Assembly: GCF_018502625.1 (NCBI RefSeq)
Contig: NZ_CP075566.1
Coordinates: 2,485,001 to 2,549,000 of the forward strand
DNA length: 64,000 nt
From: Pseudomonas hormoni
GTDB taxonomy: Bacteria > Pseudomonadota > Gammaproteobacteria > Pseudomonadales > Pseudomonadaceae
Direction: 5' to 3'
A program made the translations under genes and the position numbers. The stretch's first letter is position 1. Every line of letters begins with the position of its first letter. The notes under the pieces were generated by a model, which was not told the origin of the DNA, made no database searches, and saw nothing but the letters and a program-made list of their open reading frames with translations. This document shows positions 1 through 11,520 of the stretch, one piece after another.

Positions 1-2
1 TT

Positions 3-782
3 GTGGCAATGGCACGTGATGTTGAAAAGGCTGAGCCTCTGGCTGCATTAGGTATAGAAGTGCGCTACGGGGATTACACCGATTACGATTCGTTGGTGGC
101 GGCATTCGAAGGAATAGAAAAAATCTACTTGGTGTCAGCCGTAGCGTTCAGTGATCGTCTTGCCCAACATAAAAACGTGATCGTTGCTGCCGGCCGGGCG
201 GGTGTTCGCCATGTGGTTTACACCAGTATTCAACGGGTCAACGATGAGCTGGCACCTATTGAAGGAGTGACGGAGAGCGATATAGCTACCGAGCGATTGC
301 TTAAGAAGTCGGGCCTCACGTACACGATTATTCAACATCCGCTATACGCCGACGATTTGCCCTTCCTCATCGGCACCAATGCGGCAAAAGAAGACTTCAG
401 CGCCCCAGCAGGTCAAGGTCGAGCTAGCTTCGCCACTTTTGCCGAGCTGGCAGAGGCCGGTGCCGCACTGTTAACCGAAACAGGGTATGAAAACAGCACT
501 TGCCTGCTGAATGCGGGACAGACGTGGTCATTCCAGGACATCGCTGACGGGTTGGCTCGACTGACGGGGAAGCCGGTTGATTACCAACCAATTTCCGCTC
601 AAGCATTCATCGCCGCTCGAGAGGCTGATGGCTGGCCAACATCGCTCGCAAAATTCCTCAGCGGCTGGGGTAATGCCATCGATAAAGGCGCTTTCGACCA
701 GAGCAGTCGTACACTTGAAAAACTGTTGGGACGCAAGCCGAAAGATCTTGAGGGTATTCTACGGGTGGCTTTCGCTCTCTAA
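3..782 (+). CDS. NmrA-like NAD(P)-dependent oxidoreductase, 5' partial
   Basis: The visible 259 residues match the NmrA / QorB-like branch of the atypical short-chain dehydrogenases, which bind NAD(P)H on a Rossmann fold. The reading frame is open to the left edge, and the nucleotide-binding Gly-rich loop expected at the extreme N-terminus is missing, so the true start lies outside the window. What remains fits the family: a GDYTDYDSL segment after the second strand, a conserved VYTSIQ strand, and a TIIQHPLYADDLP region typical of NmrA proteins. The C-terminal part (LTGKPVDYQPISAQAF) resembles the substrate-binding lobe. A quinone or aldehyde reductase role is possible; the substrate cannot be read from the sequence. 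Confidence 0.8.
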   Translation: MAMARDVEKAEPLAALGIEVRYGDYTDYDSLVAAFEGIEKIYLVSAVAFSDRLAQHKNVIVAAGRAGVRHVVYTSIQRVNDELAPIEGVTESDIATERLLKKSGLTYTIIQHPLYADDLPFLIGTNAAKEDFSAPAGQGRASFATFAELAEAGAALLTETGYENSTCLLNAGQTWSFQDIADGLARLTGKPVDYQPISAQAFIAAREADGWPTSLAKFLSGWGNAIDKGAFDQSSRTLEKLLGRKPKDLEGILRVAFAL

Positions 783-846
783 CTATTTGTTCTTCGTTCC
801 TTCCCATGCCGTTCAGGCAGATTGGCGTCTTGGTGGGAGGCTCCGT

Positions 847-874
847 GTTGAGGCTGGTGAACTGCCGCCTCAAC
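847..874. repeat. Perfect 8-bp inverted repeat
   Basis: GTTGAGGC and GCCTCAAC are separated by 12 nt in the gap after the NmrA-like gene. No T-tract follows. It may be a weak terminator for either convergent gene, or chance. The rest of the 783-941 gap shows nothing recognisable. Confidence 0.3.
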
Positions 875-941
875 CCACAATAAGACATCAGAGTAAATGC
901 GTGCTCTAGTCTTCACCTCACAGCTGATTTCCCCTCAGCCC

Positions 942-1454
942 TCATTCTATTGTCAGCTGTTCAATCAATGCCGAATGCTCGGGAAACTCCCCACAGAGCT
1001 TTTGCCTGTCGCCCATCTGCATATCCGCGAAATCAAATCCTGGCGATACTGCCTCACTGATCAAACCGAATCCTGCCGATCCATTCAAAAGCTGCGAAGC
1101 TTTCCAGATGCCGCCCGGTACATGCAGCTGCAATAATTCTCCAGCGATGACGTTGCTGCCCATCACGACAGTTCTCAGTTCGCCGTCCGGAAAAATCAGG
1201 CTGTACCGAATGGCATCGCCCAGATGGTAGTAATGCACGATATCGGATTGGTTAAAGTGAAACTGGCCAATTGGAGAATCTGTGGTCAACAGGTAATAAA
1301 TGGACGTCATCAGGTAACGTTGACCACGAACCGTCTCGACCAGAGGTTGCTGATCCGCCTGAAAAGTTCTTCGGTAGTAGCCACCCTCAACGTGCGGTTC
1401 CAGGTCAAGCGCCGTCACGATTGCTTCACTGTTTAGCCGCACTTGTTGCTCCAT
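942..1454 (-). CDS. DUF985 cupin-fold protein
   Basis: A 170-residue protein of the DUF985 cupin family, small one-domain beta-barrel proteins of unknown biochemical role, related in fold to sugar-nucleotide epimerases. Family signatures are visible: LEPHVEGGYYRRTF near the N-terminus, SIYYLLT, then FHFNQSDIVHYYHLGD with candidate metal or ligand histidines, and VPGGIWKAS. The ATG at 1454 was chosen because AAGGT lies just upstream; a longer form would need a TTG start at 1469. It converges with the NmrA-like gene and is followed on the same strand by no close partner, so context gives no function. Confidence 0.8.
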   Translation of the reverse strand: MEQQVRLNSEAIVTALDLEPHVEGGYYRRTFQADQQPLVETVRGQRYLMTSIYYLLTTDSPIGQFHFNQSDIVHYYHLGDAIRYSLIFPDGELRTVVMGSNVIAGELLQLHVPGGIWKASQLLNGSAGFGLISEAVSPGFDFADMQMGDRQKLCGEFPEHSALIEQLTIE

Positions 1455-1510
1455 ATACCTTGATGGCAAATAGCTATACTCAATAGCCCTTTAGTTAATT
1501 TATTCAATCA

Positions 1511-2017
1511 TCACACCGCACTTGTGTTCACGACCCTTGCTGTGCGAATGAACAATGCGCGCACCTTCTCCCAGAAATTTCCGCCCAGTACAAAAAAGCT
1601 GCCGATCAACATCAGGTCGCCCAACAACTGCAATTGCCAGATATTCGGCCTGAGTCCAGGCCAGACACTGTCGACGTAGGGCTCCAGAAATGCCGAAACC
1701 AGCGGCAGACAAAACATCACCACGCCGATCCGATGACGCCACGGCCCAACTTCGGTGTCGACTGTCGGTGCCAGTGAAGACACGTAGCCAAATATGCTGC
1801 TTTTTAGCTGCTGAAACCCCGCCTTGCCCATGACCGCGATGACGATAATCAGCAGCACCTTGTTACTGATAAACAGAACGCCTGTCAGCGCCGCGATCCT
1901 CGAACCCGACATACCCGCTGCCGCTACGATGGGCACCATCAGCCATGAGCCGAGCATCAGGCATATGATCGCGATGCCCAGTTTGAAGCGCCATCCAGCG
2001 GTATTCGGTGCATTCAT
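1511..2017 (-). CDS. Small membrane protein (transporter-suffix type)
   Basis: A 168-residue protein with about four predicted hydrophobic helices, at roughly residues 11-35, 40-62, 95-112 and 128-147. It resembles the short Pseudomonas proteins annotated as transporter suffix domain proteins, whose function is unknown. The ATG at 2017 has AAGGA about 10 nt upstream. It stands alone, divergent from the efflux operon at 2136. An inner-membrane location is inferred from hydrophobicity only. Confidence 0.7.
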   Translation of the reverse strand: MNAPNTAGWRFKLGIAIICLMLGSWLMVPIVAAAGMSGSRIAALTGVLFISNKVLLIIVIAVMGKAGFQQLKSSIFGYVSSLAPTVDTEVGPWRHRIGVVMFCLPLVSAFLEPYVDSVWPGLRPNIWQLQLLGDLMLIGSFFVLGGNFWEKVRALFIRTARVVNTSAV

Positions 2018-2135
2018 GGCTCTCGTTCCTTTTTGACGGGTCAGATTGAAATGTGATGACGCTTGAAAAGCTTAGCAGTCAGTTGATCATCAGGGCGTCT
2101 ATGCTCCTGTGAACTTAATGGACTGGAAAACATGC

Positions 2136-3662
2136 ATGCATTTGACGCGATCAGGCCAACTGTTCCTGCTGGGCGTGCTCGGCCTGAGTGGTTGCGTGCG
2201 CCTGGGGCCGGATTTTCAGTCACCGAAGCAAGCGTGGATTGACCACTGGAGCTCCCCTGCCCTTGAGCAATCCAGCCAGCGCGACCTGCATCCTGATCTG
2301 CGGCAGTGGTGGCAAGTCTTCGGCGATCCGGTACTCGATCGCCTGATTGCCGAAGCGGATGCCCACAATTCGGATCTGAAGATTGCCGGTCTGCGAGTGA
2401 TGGAGGCCCGAGCCCAACTGGGTATCGCTCAAAGCGGACGCTACCCGCAATTGCAGCAAGCCAGCGTCGACAGTCTGTACTTCAACCGCAGGCAATCCGG
2501 CGGGAACAATCCGCAGGACAGCCATTTCTGGCAACACAGCGCCGGGTTCGACGTTGGCTGGGAGCTGGATTTCTGGGGTCGCTTCAGTCGTGCCATCGAA
2601 TCGGCCGATGCCGGTTACTTCGCCGCACAGGCCAACTATGAAGATGTGCTCGTCCTGCTGCGTGCCCAAGTGGCGGACACCTACTTTTCGTTGCGCACCA
2701 CCGAGGCGCGTTTACGCGTTGCGAGGGAAAACGCCAAGCAGCAACAGCGTAATTTCGAGATCACCGAAAAACTGTTCAACAGCGGCCAGCAAGCCGAGCT
2801 CGACCTGCAACAGGCCAAGACTCAATACCTGGGCACCCTGAGCACCATCCCCAGCTTCGAAGACCAGGTGCTGCGTACCCGTAATGCGTTGGCGGTGTTG
2901 ATCGGCCAGCCACCCGGTGCGCTACCGCAGTTGCTTGAAAATGAAGGTTTGATTCCGTTGGTAGACCGCGCCGTGCTGCAGGATGTGCCCGCCAATCTAC
3001 TGCTGCGTCGGCCCGACGTGCGCGCGGCCGAACTTAATGTCGCGGCCCAATCGGCGCTGATCGGCGTCGCCGAAACCGATTTCTACCCATCGTTGACCTT
3101 GCTCGGCAGCATCGTCTGGTCGGCCGACACGCTGAACGGCACCTCCAGGAGCCTGGACTTGATCGGTGGCCCCAGCCTGCGCTGGAACCTGTTCGACCAT
3201 GGCCAGATCAGCAATAACGTACGTATCCAGGATGCGCGGTTGCAGCAGTTGATCGAGGCTTACCGCGACAAGGTTCGCCAGGCGGCACGCGAGGCTGATG
3301 ATGCTGCCAGCGGTTTGATCAAATCCCTTGAGCGCGAACGCATCCTGAGTGAGGCCGAAGTCGCCGCCAAACGCTCACTGGTGCTGGCCAGTGCGCAATA
3401 CCGTGAAGGTTATTCGGATTTCCAGCGGGTGCTGGATGCGCAACGCGCCTTGCTGGAGCAACAGGACAATTACCTGGTCAGCCGCAGCAATGCCGTGAGC
3501 AATGTGATCGCCCTGTACAAGGCCTTGGGCGGTGGCTGGTACAGCGCGCTGCCGAAAATCGATGCGGCGACCCGCCGGCAAATGGAGCAACGCACGGACT
3601 GGGGCGATCTGCTGGATGAGCCTTCAGCTGCGCAAGCCAAAAAGGTAAAAGACCATGAGTGA
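2136..3662 (+). CDS. NodT-family efflux outer-membrane lipoprotein
   Basis: An outer-membrane factor of the TolC/OprM/NodT class, forming the exit channel of a tripartite efflux pump. From the ATG at 2136 the signal peptide ends in the lipobox LSGC, making Cys20 the lipidated residue. The mature start, RLGPDFQSP, and the W-W-x-x-F-x-D-P-x-L motif (QWWQVFGDPVLDRLI) are hallmarks of the family, and two long coiled repeats follow. GTG 2109 and ATG 2118 are in-frame alternatives that would lengthen the signal. The total of 508 residues is normal. Its stop overlaps the HlyD start, giving a three-gene operon with HlyD and DUF2955. Confidence 0.9.
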   Translation: MHLTRSGQLFLLGVLGLSGCVRLGPDFQSPKQAWIDHWSSPALEQSSQRDLHPDLRQWWQVFGDPVLDRLIAEADAHNSDLKIAGLRVMEARAQLGIAQSGRYPQLQQASVDSLYFNRRQSGGNNPQDSHFWQHSAGFDVGWELDFWGRFSRAIESADAGYFAAQANYEDVLVLLRAQVADTYFSLRTTEARLRVARENAKQQQRNFEITEKLFNSGQQAELDLQQAKTQYLGTLSTIPSFEDQVLRTRNALAVLIGQPPGALPQLLENEGLIPLVDRAVLQDVPANLLLRRPDVRAAELNVAAQSALIGVAETDFYPSLTLLGSIVWSADTLNGTSRSLDLIGGPSLRWNLFDHGQISNNVRIQDARLQQLIEAYRDKVRQAAREADDAASGLIKSLERERILSEAEVAAKRSLVLASAQYREGYSDFQRVLDAQRALLEQQDNYLVSRSNAVSNVIALYKALGGGWYSALPKIDAATRRQMEQRTDWGDLLDEPSAAQAKKVKDHE

Positions 3663-4778
3663 AGCCGCCCCGCCCTCCCCAAAGCGCCCGAGCCGCCCGC
3701 CGATCCGGCGAAAAAAGGCATCAAATGGGTGTCGCTGGTCATCGTCCTGAGTCTGGCCTGGTACCTGTCGGCTGACCGGTTCACGCCTTATACCCAACAG
3801 GCCCGGGTGGGCGCCTTTGTCATTCCGGTGGCCGCGGAAGTCGCCGGTCGGGTTATTCGCGTCAACGTGCGCAACAACCAGGACGTCAAGGCCGGAGACG
3901 TTCTATTCGAGGTCGATCCCCAGCCGTATCAAATCGCCGTCGACCGTGCACGCGCAGACCTCGAATCGACACGCCGACAAATCGGCGCCAGCACCGCTGG
4001 CATTGCCTCGGCACAAGCCAATTTGCGCGCCGCCCAGGCCAACGAACTCAAGGCGCGCCAGGACAATCAGCGTCTTGAGGGGCTGTATCGCGATGACCCC
4101 GGAACCATTTCCGTGCGCCTGCTCGAAGTGTCTCGTGCCAACCGCGAACAAGCCGTCAGCCAGGTCGCCGCCGCCCGGGCCGAAGTCCAGCGTGCGCGTG
4201 AGCAGGAAGGTGGCAGCGAGGAAGATAACGCACTGCTGCGCAGTGCCGCCACGGCGTTGTCGAAAGCCGAGCTGGACCAGGCCAATACGCAGATTCGCGC
4301 GCGTTCGGCGGGTTTGATCACCGACCTGCGCACCGATGCCGGACAATTCGCCGCCGTCGGTACTCCGGTCATGACCCTGATCGCCATCCACGATGTCTGG
4401 ATCAGTGCCGACATGACCGAGAACAACCTCGGTCTGGTCAGGCTCGATACGCCGGTGGCGATCGTTCTGGATGCGATGCCGGGCGAAGTGTTCGACGGGC
4501 GCGTGCGCAGTGTCGGCTATGGCGTCAGTGTCGGTCAGACGCCGGCACCCGGTACGTTGCCCAGTGTGCAGAACAGCCGCGACTGGTTGCGTCCGGCCCA
4601 GCGTTTTCCAGTGATCATCGAGTTTTCCGAGGAATCCAAAGCGCGGCTACGCGACAGTCGTGCGATGCGTGCCGGCGGCCAGGCTGAGGTCATGGCCTTC
4701 CCTACCCAAGGCAATCCGTTGAACCCGCTAGGCCGTCTGTTTCTTGGCCTGATGAGCTGGCTGTCCTATGCCTACTAA
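3655..4778 (+). pseudogene. HlyD/EmrA-type membrane fusion protein with apparent -1 frameshift near the N-terminus
   Basis: The periplasmic adaptor of the efflux pump. The natural ATG at 3655 overlaps the NodT stop, but its frame runs only 31 codons to a TGA at 3748-3750. The adaptor frame is open from 3663 to 4778. Adding one C to the run at 3677-3680 would join MSEAAPPSP to KAPEPPADPAKK and give a normal product of about 374 residues. The body is intact: one N-terminal membrane helix (LVIVLSLAWYL), a biotinyl-lipoyl half-motif (VAAEVAGRVIRVNV), a coiled coil and a beta-barrel (ISADMTENNLGLV). GTG 3729, with AAGG about 10 nt upstream, could give a shortened active form, so loss of function is not certain. 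A sequencing error is also possible. Confidence 0.75.
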
Positions 4779-5793
4779 ACGCACGCCTCGGGCTCAACGC
4801 GCACTGCGTCTGGCCACTGGCACTGCGTTGTGTCTCACAGCGAGTTTCGGTTTGGGCTTGCCGATACCCTTTATCGCGCCGGTGCTTGCGCTGTTGCTCC
4901 TCGCCACCGTCAACCGCCCTTTGCCGTTCAAGGCCGGAATTGTTCTGGCCGTAGTTGCGATGTTGACCACCGGCGTCGGCCTGTTGTTGATTCCGATCCT
5001 GCGTTACTACCCGGTCAGCGGTGTACTGCTGATCGGCGTATGTCTTTTCCTGGTTTTTTGCTATGGATTGCGCGGCGGCAACAACCTGATCGTCACCTTC
5101 CTGGTGATCGGCCTGACCATGATTTCCTCGGCCGGTATCGCCGAGTTCGACCTCGCGGCGATGGTTATCGGTGCGCTGGTCAAAGGATTGCTCCTCGCCG
5201 TGATGGTGGTGACGGTGAGTCACTGGTTGTTTCCCGACCCGCCCAACGCGCCGTCGCCACCCGCTGCCCCGCTGTTACCGGCGGAAGAAGTCAGCCGGGT
5301 TGCGCTGCGTGCAACCCTGATCGTGCTGCCGGCGTTTTTGCTGGCACTGATCGATCCGGCAAGCTACCTGCCGATCATTCTGAAGGCGGTCGGCCTGGGT
5401 CAGCAGAGTTCCACAACGGCCCGGAACGCCGGCCGCGAACTGGTCGGTTCGACCCTGCTGGCCGGCGTGTTGGCGGTGCTGTTCTGGAGTGCGCTCAGCC
5501 TGTTTGTGCACCTTTGGATGTTTTTCCTGTGGATGCTGCTGTTCGGTCTGATCCTGGCGCGCAAGCTCTATGCGCTGAGCCCGACCAGCTTAAGCCCGGG
5601 ATTCTGGCTCAACAGCCTGATCACGATGATTATCCTGCTCGGTCAGTCGGTGCAGGACAGCCTCGCGGGCAAGGACGTCTACACCGCGTTCGCCGTGCGC
5701 ATGGGGCTGTTTATTCTGGTGACACTGTATGCCTGCCTGATGGTTTATCTGCTGGACCAGCGACCGCCAAAACGCGCTCAGGGATTAACCTGA
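4768..5793 (+). CDS. DUF2955 (FUSC-like) inner-membrane efflux component
   Basis: A 341-residue integral membrane protein with two sets of four to five hydrophobic helices separated by a Pro-rich linker (PPNAPSPPAAP, about residues 156-166). This repeat architecture is that of DUF2955, related to the FUSC / AaeB-type pumps that export aromatic acids. Its start overlaps the 3' end of the HlyD gene by 11 nt, so the two are translationally linked. With NodT and HlyD it makes a complete tripartite exporter. The substrate is unknown; aromatic carboxylates are a guess from AaeAB. Its 3' end overlaps the convergent Gly-zipper gene by 16 nt. Confidence 0.85.
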   Translation: MPTKRTPRAQRALRLATGTALCLTASFGLGLPIPFIAPVLALLLLATVNRPLPFKAGIVLAVVAMLTTGVGLLLIPILRYYPVSGVLLIGVCLFLVFCYGLRGGNNLIVTFLVIGLTMISSAGIAEFDLAAMVIGALVKGLLLAVMVVTVSHWLFPDPPNAPSPPAAPLLPAEEVSRVALRATLIVLPAFLLALIDPASYLPIILKAVGLGQQSSTTARNAGRELVGSTLLAGVLAVLFWSALSLFVHLWMFFLWMLLFGLILARKLYALSPTSLSPGFWLNSLITMIILLGQSVQDSLAGKDVYTAFAVRMGLFILVTLYACLMVYLLDQRPPKRAQGLT

Positions 5794-6230
5794 TAACCCT
5801 TGCCTTGCAGGCAACTGGTGTAGGCCGTCGAGCTGGTGGAAGCGGCGGTTTTCTGCTGCGCCCGGCGCTCCTGGCGTTGACGCGATGCCCCCACCACCGC
5901 ACCGGCGGCGGCCGTCTCTTTGGCCCGGTTCTGCCGATAATCCTGCTTCACGTCGTCATCGACGCGGTCATAAAACTCATCGTGCTGGCGCCCGCGAACC
6001 TGAGCGCCAGCGGCTCCGGCAGCGGCACCCGCTGCCGCACCTTTCAGGCGACCACCGGATGGCGGCGGCGTCGTTGAAGTCTGACTGGCGGCGACGTTGT
6101 GGCAGGCGTCGATGTCCAGTTGGGTTTGTTGCGAAGTCTGGCCGTTCATCGGGACCACTGTTTCGGCCCATGCCTGCGAGGCGGCAATCGACAGCGCGGC
6201 ACACAGACCAAGGGAAGACAACCTGTTCAT
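5778..6230 (-). CDS. Secreted glycine-zipper protein (YMGG-like)
   Basis: A 150-residue exported protein. The ATG at 6230 has GGAGGT 4 nt upstream and gives a clean signal peptide ending AWA. It contains an Ala/Gly-rich zipper (GAAAGAAAGAAGAQ, around residues 66-80) and a second short one (AAAGAVVGAS), as in YMGG-like and Rick_17kDa-type envelope proteins. Two cysteines (DIDACHN and TSCLQG) flank the core and could form a disulfide. It probably sits in the periplasm or at the outer membrane; its role is unknown. Confidence 0.75.
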   Translation of the reverse strand: MNRLSSLGLCAALSIAASQAWAETVVPMNGQTSQQTQLDIDACHNVAASQTSTTPPPSGGRLKGAAAGAAAGAAGAQVRGRQHDEFYDRVDDDVKQDYRQNRAKETAAAGAVVGASRQRQERRAQQKTAASTSSTAYTSCLQGKGYQVNP

Positions 6231-6294
6231 GATGACCTCCGGGCAATTCTCAGCCATCAAAAGTGTAGATCACCCCCGCTCGCCCTCCCCCGAC

Positions 6295-7203
6295 TTAAGA
6301 CTGACGGCTACGTTTCAGCGTTTCGCTCGGCAACTCTTTGAACAGCGCGCGATAACTGCTGGAAAACCGCCCCAAATGCCAGAACGACCACTGCATCGCC
6401 ACTTCGGCCACGGTGGTTTCCATAGGCGAGCGGCTGAGCAGTTCGCGGTGGGCGCTGTTGAGGCGGCGTAGGCGCAGCCAATGGGTCGGCGTCATTCCGG
6501 TGTACGCCTTGAACGCGTGCTGCAACTGACGCAGTGAAACCCCGGCCACCTGGGACAGCTCCAGCAAATTCAGGGTTTCTTCCGGGGAATCGGCCGCCCA
6601 TTCGCCGATGCGTTTCATCACCGCCCGCTCTTCAGCGCGGCGCTGCAAACCGCCGCGGTCCAGACAGACACAGGCGTTGTCGAGGATGTACAGACAGTCT
6701 TCCAGCAACTGCTGGGTCAAGGCCTCTTTGCTCGGTGGATCGAGGGTCTGCGCCAACCGGGTCAAGGTTCCGCTCAGCCAGCGACTGAACAGCGCGTTCT
6801 GCCCCGAATTCAGCGGCGCCATGAACAGCCCTTCGAGCCTGGCGACATTCAGGCCGTGTCGCTGAACGAATTCAGGCCCGAACACCACGGCGATTTCCTG
6901 ATAGTTCTCCGGCGTGATCCAGATGTTGCGGCTTTCTTCATTCAACACGTACAGCGCGTTGTCGCTGCGATCGAAACAGAACGCCAGTGAACCCTCGGGC
7001 GCACTGAAATTCTGCTCGACCCGGGTGTTCATGTGTTCCTCGTAAATCTCTACGCCTTGCAGGTCGAGATACCGCACTCGCCCGGCAAAATGCCCCGGCG
7101 ACATCTGCTGGTAATGCTGGACCCAACCCGGTGTGGCGCGGATTTGCTCGGCGACATCGGCGGTGTTGAACGCTTGGACCTGTAATGGATTGCACGCTGT
7201 CAT
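6295..7203 (-). CDS. AraC/XylS-family transcriptional regulator
   Basis: A 302-residue regulator with a variable N-terminal sensing part (1-195) and a C-terminal double helix-turn-helix (about 200-300). The second half reads SLRQLQHAFKAYTGMTPTHWLRLRRLNSAH followed by VAEVAMQWSFWHLGRFSSSYRALFKELPSETL, a clear AraC signature, although Phe-Trp replaces the usual Gly-Phe at the second helix. It is divergent from the polyamine genes at 7365-11257, so it most likely controls them in response to a polyamine or amino alcohol. The ATG has AAGGT upstream. Confidence 0.88.
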   Translation of the reverse strand: MTACNPLQVQAFNTADVAEQIRATPGWVQHYQQMSPGHFAGRVRYLDLQGVEIYEEHMNTRVEQNFSAPEGSLAFCFDRSDNALYVLNEESRNIWITPENYQEIAVVFGPEFVQRHGLNVARLEGLFMAPLNSGQNALFSRWLSGTLTRLAQTLDPPSKEALTQQLLEDCLYILDNACVCLDRGGLQRRAEERAVMKRIGEWAADSPEETLNLLELSQVAGVSLRQLQHAFKAYTGMTPTHWLRLRRLNSAHRELLSRSPMETTVAEVAMQWSFWHLGRFSSSYRALFKELPSETLKRSRQS

Positions 7204-7215
7204 GGGTGACCTTAC

Positions 7216-7240
7216 GCACTCGTTTGGTGCGTTTTGGTGC
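7216..7240. promoter_or_regulatory. NtrC-like box and TTTGGTGC direct repeats
   Basis: GCACTCGTTTGGTGC (7216-7230) resembles the NtrC enhancer consensus TGCACC-N5-GGTGCA, matching 9 of 12 fixed positions. TTTGGTGC occurs at 7223-7230 and again at 7233-7240, one helical turn apart. The site lies between the AraC gene and the glutamine-synthetase-like gene and could serve NtrC, the AraC protein, or both. No good -24/-12 element was found downstream. Confidence 0.4.
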
Positions 7241-7364
7241 TGCTGAAAGTGGATAGATGGAACGTCAAGGCTCGCCCAAGATAGTCGTCAACGCGTCCCA
7301 GGGGAAGTGTGTGGCGGATGAAACCACCCTCCCCGGCGTTAATAAAACCAATAACGAGGTCTTT

Positions 7365-8723
7365 ATGAATGCCCCTTTCGATCAGTTACTCACGTGGCTG
7401 AAAGATCACAAGATTACCGAAGTCGAGTGTGTCGTCAGCGACCTGACCGGCATCGCACGCGGCAAGATTGCACCCACCAACAAGTTCCTGCATGAGCGAG
7501 GCATGCGCCTGCCGGAAAGTGTGCTTTTGCAAACGGTAACCGGGGACTTTGTCGACGACGACATCTACTACGACCTGCTCGACCCGGCCGACATCGACAT
7601 GGTGTGCAAGCCGGTTTCCGACGCCGTCTACGTGATCCCATGGGCCATCGAGCCTACCGCGATCGTGATCCACGACACCTTCGACAAGTTCGGCAACCCG
7701 ATTGAACTGTCGCCGCGCAACGTGCTGAAGAAAGTCCTGCAGCTGTACACCGATAAAGGCTGGAAGCCGATTGTCGCGCCGGAAATGGAGTTTTACCTGA
7801 CCCAGCGTTGCGAAGACCCGGACTTGCCGCTCAAGGCGCCGATGGGCCGTTCGGGCCGGGCGGAAAGCGGTCGCCAGTCGTTTTCCATCGACGCTGCCAA
7901 CGAATTCGACCCGCTGTTTGAAGACGTCTACGACTGGTGCGAGTTGCAGGGCCTGGACCTCGACACGCTGATCCACGAAGACGGCCCGGCGCAGATGGAA
8001 ATCAACTTCCGTCACGGCGACGCGCTGGACCTGGCCGACCAGATCACCGTGTTCAAACGCACCATGCGTGAAGCAGCGCTCAAGCACAACGTCGCGGCGA
8101 CGTTCATGGCCAAGCCGATTGGCGACGAGCCGGGCAGTGCCATGCACATCCACCAGAGTGTGGTGGACATCGCCACCGGCAAGCCGATCTTCGCCAATGC
8201 CGACGGGCAAATGAGCGAGCTGTTCCTGCACTACATTGGCGGCCTGCAGAAATACATCCCCAAAGTGCTGCCGATGTTTGCGCCCAACGTGAACTCGTTC
8301 CGCCGCTTCCTGCCCGACACCTCCGCACCGGTGAACGTCGAATGGGGTGAGGAAAACCGCACCGTCGGCCTGCGCGTGCCGACCTCCAGCCCCGAGGCGA
8401 TGCGCGTGGAAAACCGCTTGCCGGGCGCGGATGCCAACCCGTATCTGGCCATCGCTGCCAGCCTGTTGTGCGGCTACCTGGGCATGGTCGAGCGCATCGA
8501 GCCGAGCGCTGCGGTGCAGGGCCGGGCCTATGAGCGACGCAACCTGCGTCTGCCGATCACCATCGAGGACGCGCTGACGCAGATGGAAGAATGCGAAACC
8601 ATCGGGCGTTATCTGGGCGACAAGTTTGTCCGCGGTTATGTCGCGGTCAAGCGAGCGGAACACGAGAACTTCAAGCGGGTGATCAGCTCGTGGGAGCGCG
8701 AGTTCCTGCTGCTCAGCGTCTGA
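7365..8723 (+). CDS. Glutamine-synthetase-family ligase, probable gamma-glutamylpolyamine synthetase
   Basis: A 452-residue member of the glutamine synthetase fold, in the PuuA / SpuI / PauA subgroup that ATP-dependently joins glutamate to putrescine or related amines as the first step of their breakdown. It has the N-terminal beta-grasp (VECVVSDLTGIARGKIAP), the metal-binding MEFYL and AQMEINFRHGD elements, the H-x-H of AMHIHQSV, and NRTVGLRVP near the ATP site. The ATG at 7365 with ACGAGG upstream fits the usual family length; an upstream in-frame extension has no support. The neighbouring binding protein and FAD oxidase complete the pathway. The exact amine is not known. Confidence 0.88.
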   Translation: MNAPFDQLLTWLKDHKITEVECVVSDLTGIARGKIAPTNKFLHERGMRLPESVLLQTVTGDFVDDDIYYDLLDPADIDMVCKPVSDAVYVIPWAIEPTAIVIHDTFDKFGNPIELSPRNVLKKVLQLYTDKGWKPIVAPEMEFYLTQRCEDPDLPLKAPMGRSGRAESGRQSFSIDAANEFDPLFEDVYDWCELQGLDLDTLIHEDGPAQMEINFRHGDALDLADQITVFKRTMREAALKHNVAATFMAKPIGDEPGSAMHIHQSVVDIATGKPIFANADGQMSELFLHYIGGLQKYIPKVLPMFAPNVNSFRRFLPDTSAPVNVEWGEENRTVGLRVPTSSPEAMRVENRLPGADANPYLAIAASLLCGYLGMVERIEPSAAVQGRAYERRNLRLPITIEDALTQMEECETIGRYLGDKFVRGYVAVKRAEHENFKRVISSWEREFLLLSV

Positions 8724-8750
8724 AAACCACACGAGATCACCCATTTCTTT

Positions 8751-11257
<2,507 letters not shown>

Positions 11258-11285
11258 AACCGAGGCGCAGGGGCAAGGGCGTTAC

Positions 11286-11410
11286 TTGTGGCGAGGGGAT
11301 TTATCCCCGTTGGGTCGCGAAGCGGCCCCCCTGCATTCTTTCATGTGTACCTCGCAAGCAGGTTTAGCGACGGCTTCGCCGCCGAACGGGGATAAATCCC
11401 CTCGCCACAA
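11286..11410. repeat. REP-like inverted repeat, GTGGCGAGGGGATTTATCCC family
   Basis: TTGTGGCGAGGGGATTTATC at the left is mirrored by GATAAATCCCCTCGCCACAA at the right, about 125 bp overall with a second small palindrome inside. This is a different REP family from the GTAGGAGCGAGG type. It separates the polyamine operon from the pqi operon. Confidence 0.85.
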
Positions 11411-11449
11411 ATGTCTTCTTGGCCTTCCCCCCCCAAATAGCCTTTCGAT

Positions 11450-11477
11450 TTGCTCATTCGCAAGGCACTTCTATATT
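11450..11477 (+). promoter_or_regulatory. Possible sigma-70 promoter of the pqi operon
   Basis: TTGCTC and TATATT are separated by 16 nt, about 45 nt upstream of the first PqiA start. The -10 is good and the -35 moderate. Confidence 0.4.
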
Positions 11478-11520
11478 GAGAAGGTGCTCTGACTTTCCTG
11501 TCTCCTGGCGAGTGCGGCCT

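Noticed and set aside
577..909. Open frame after and overlapping the NmrA-like gene
   Set aside because: Low-complexity composition, mostly within the real gene in another frame, no ribosome site or motif.
7257..7364. 36-residue extension of the glutamine-synthetase-like protein
   Set aside because: ATG 7365 has a proper ribosome site and gives the family length of about 452.
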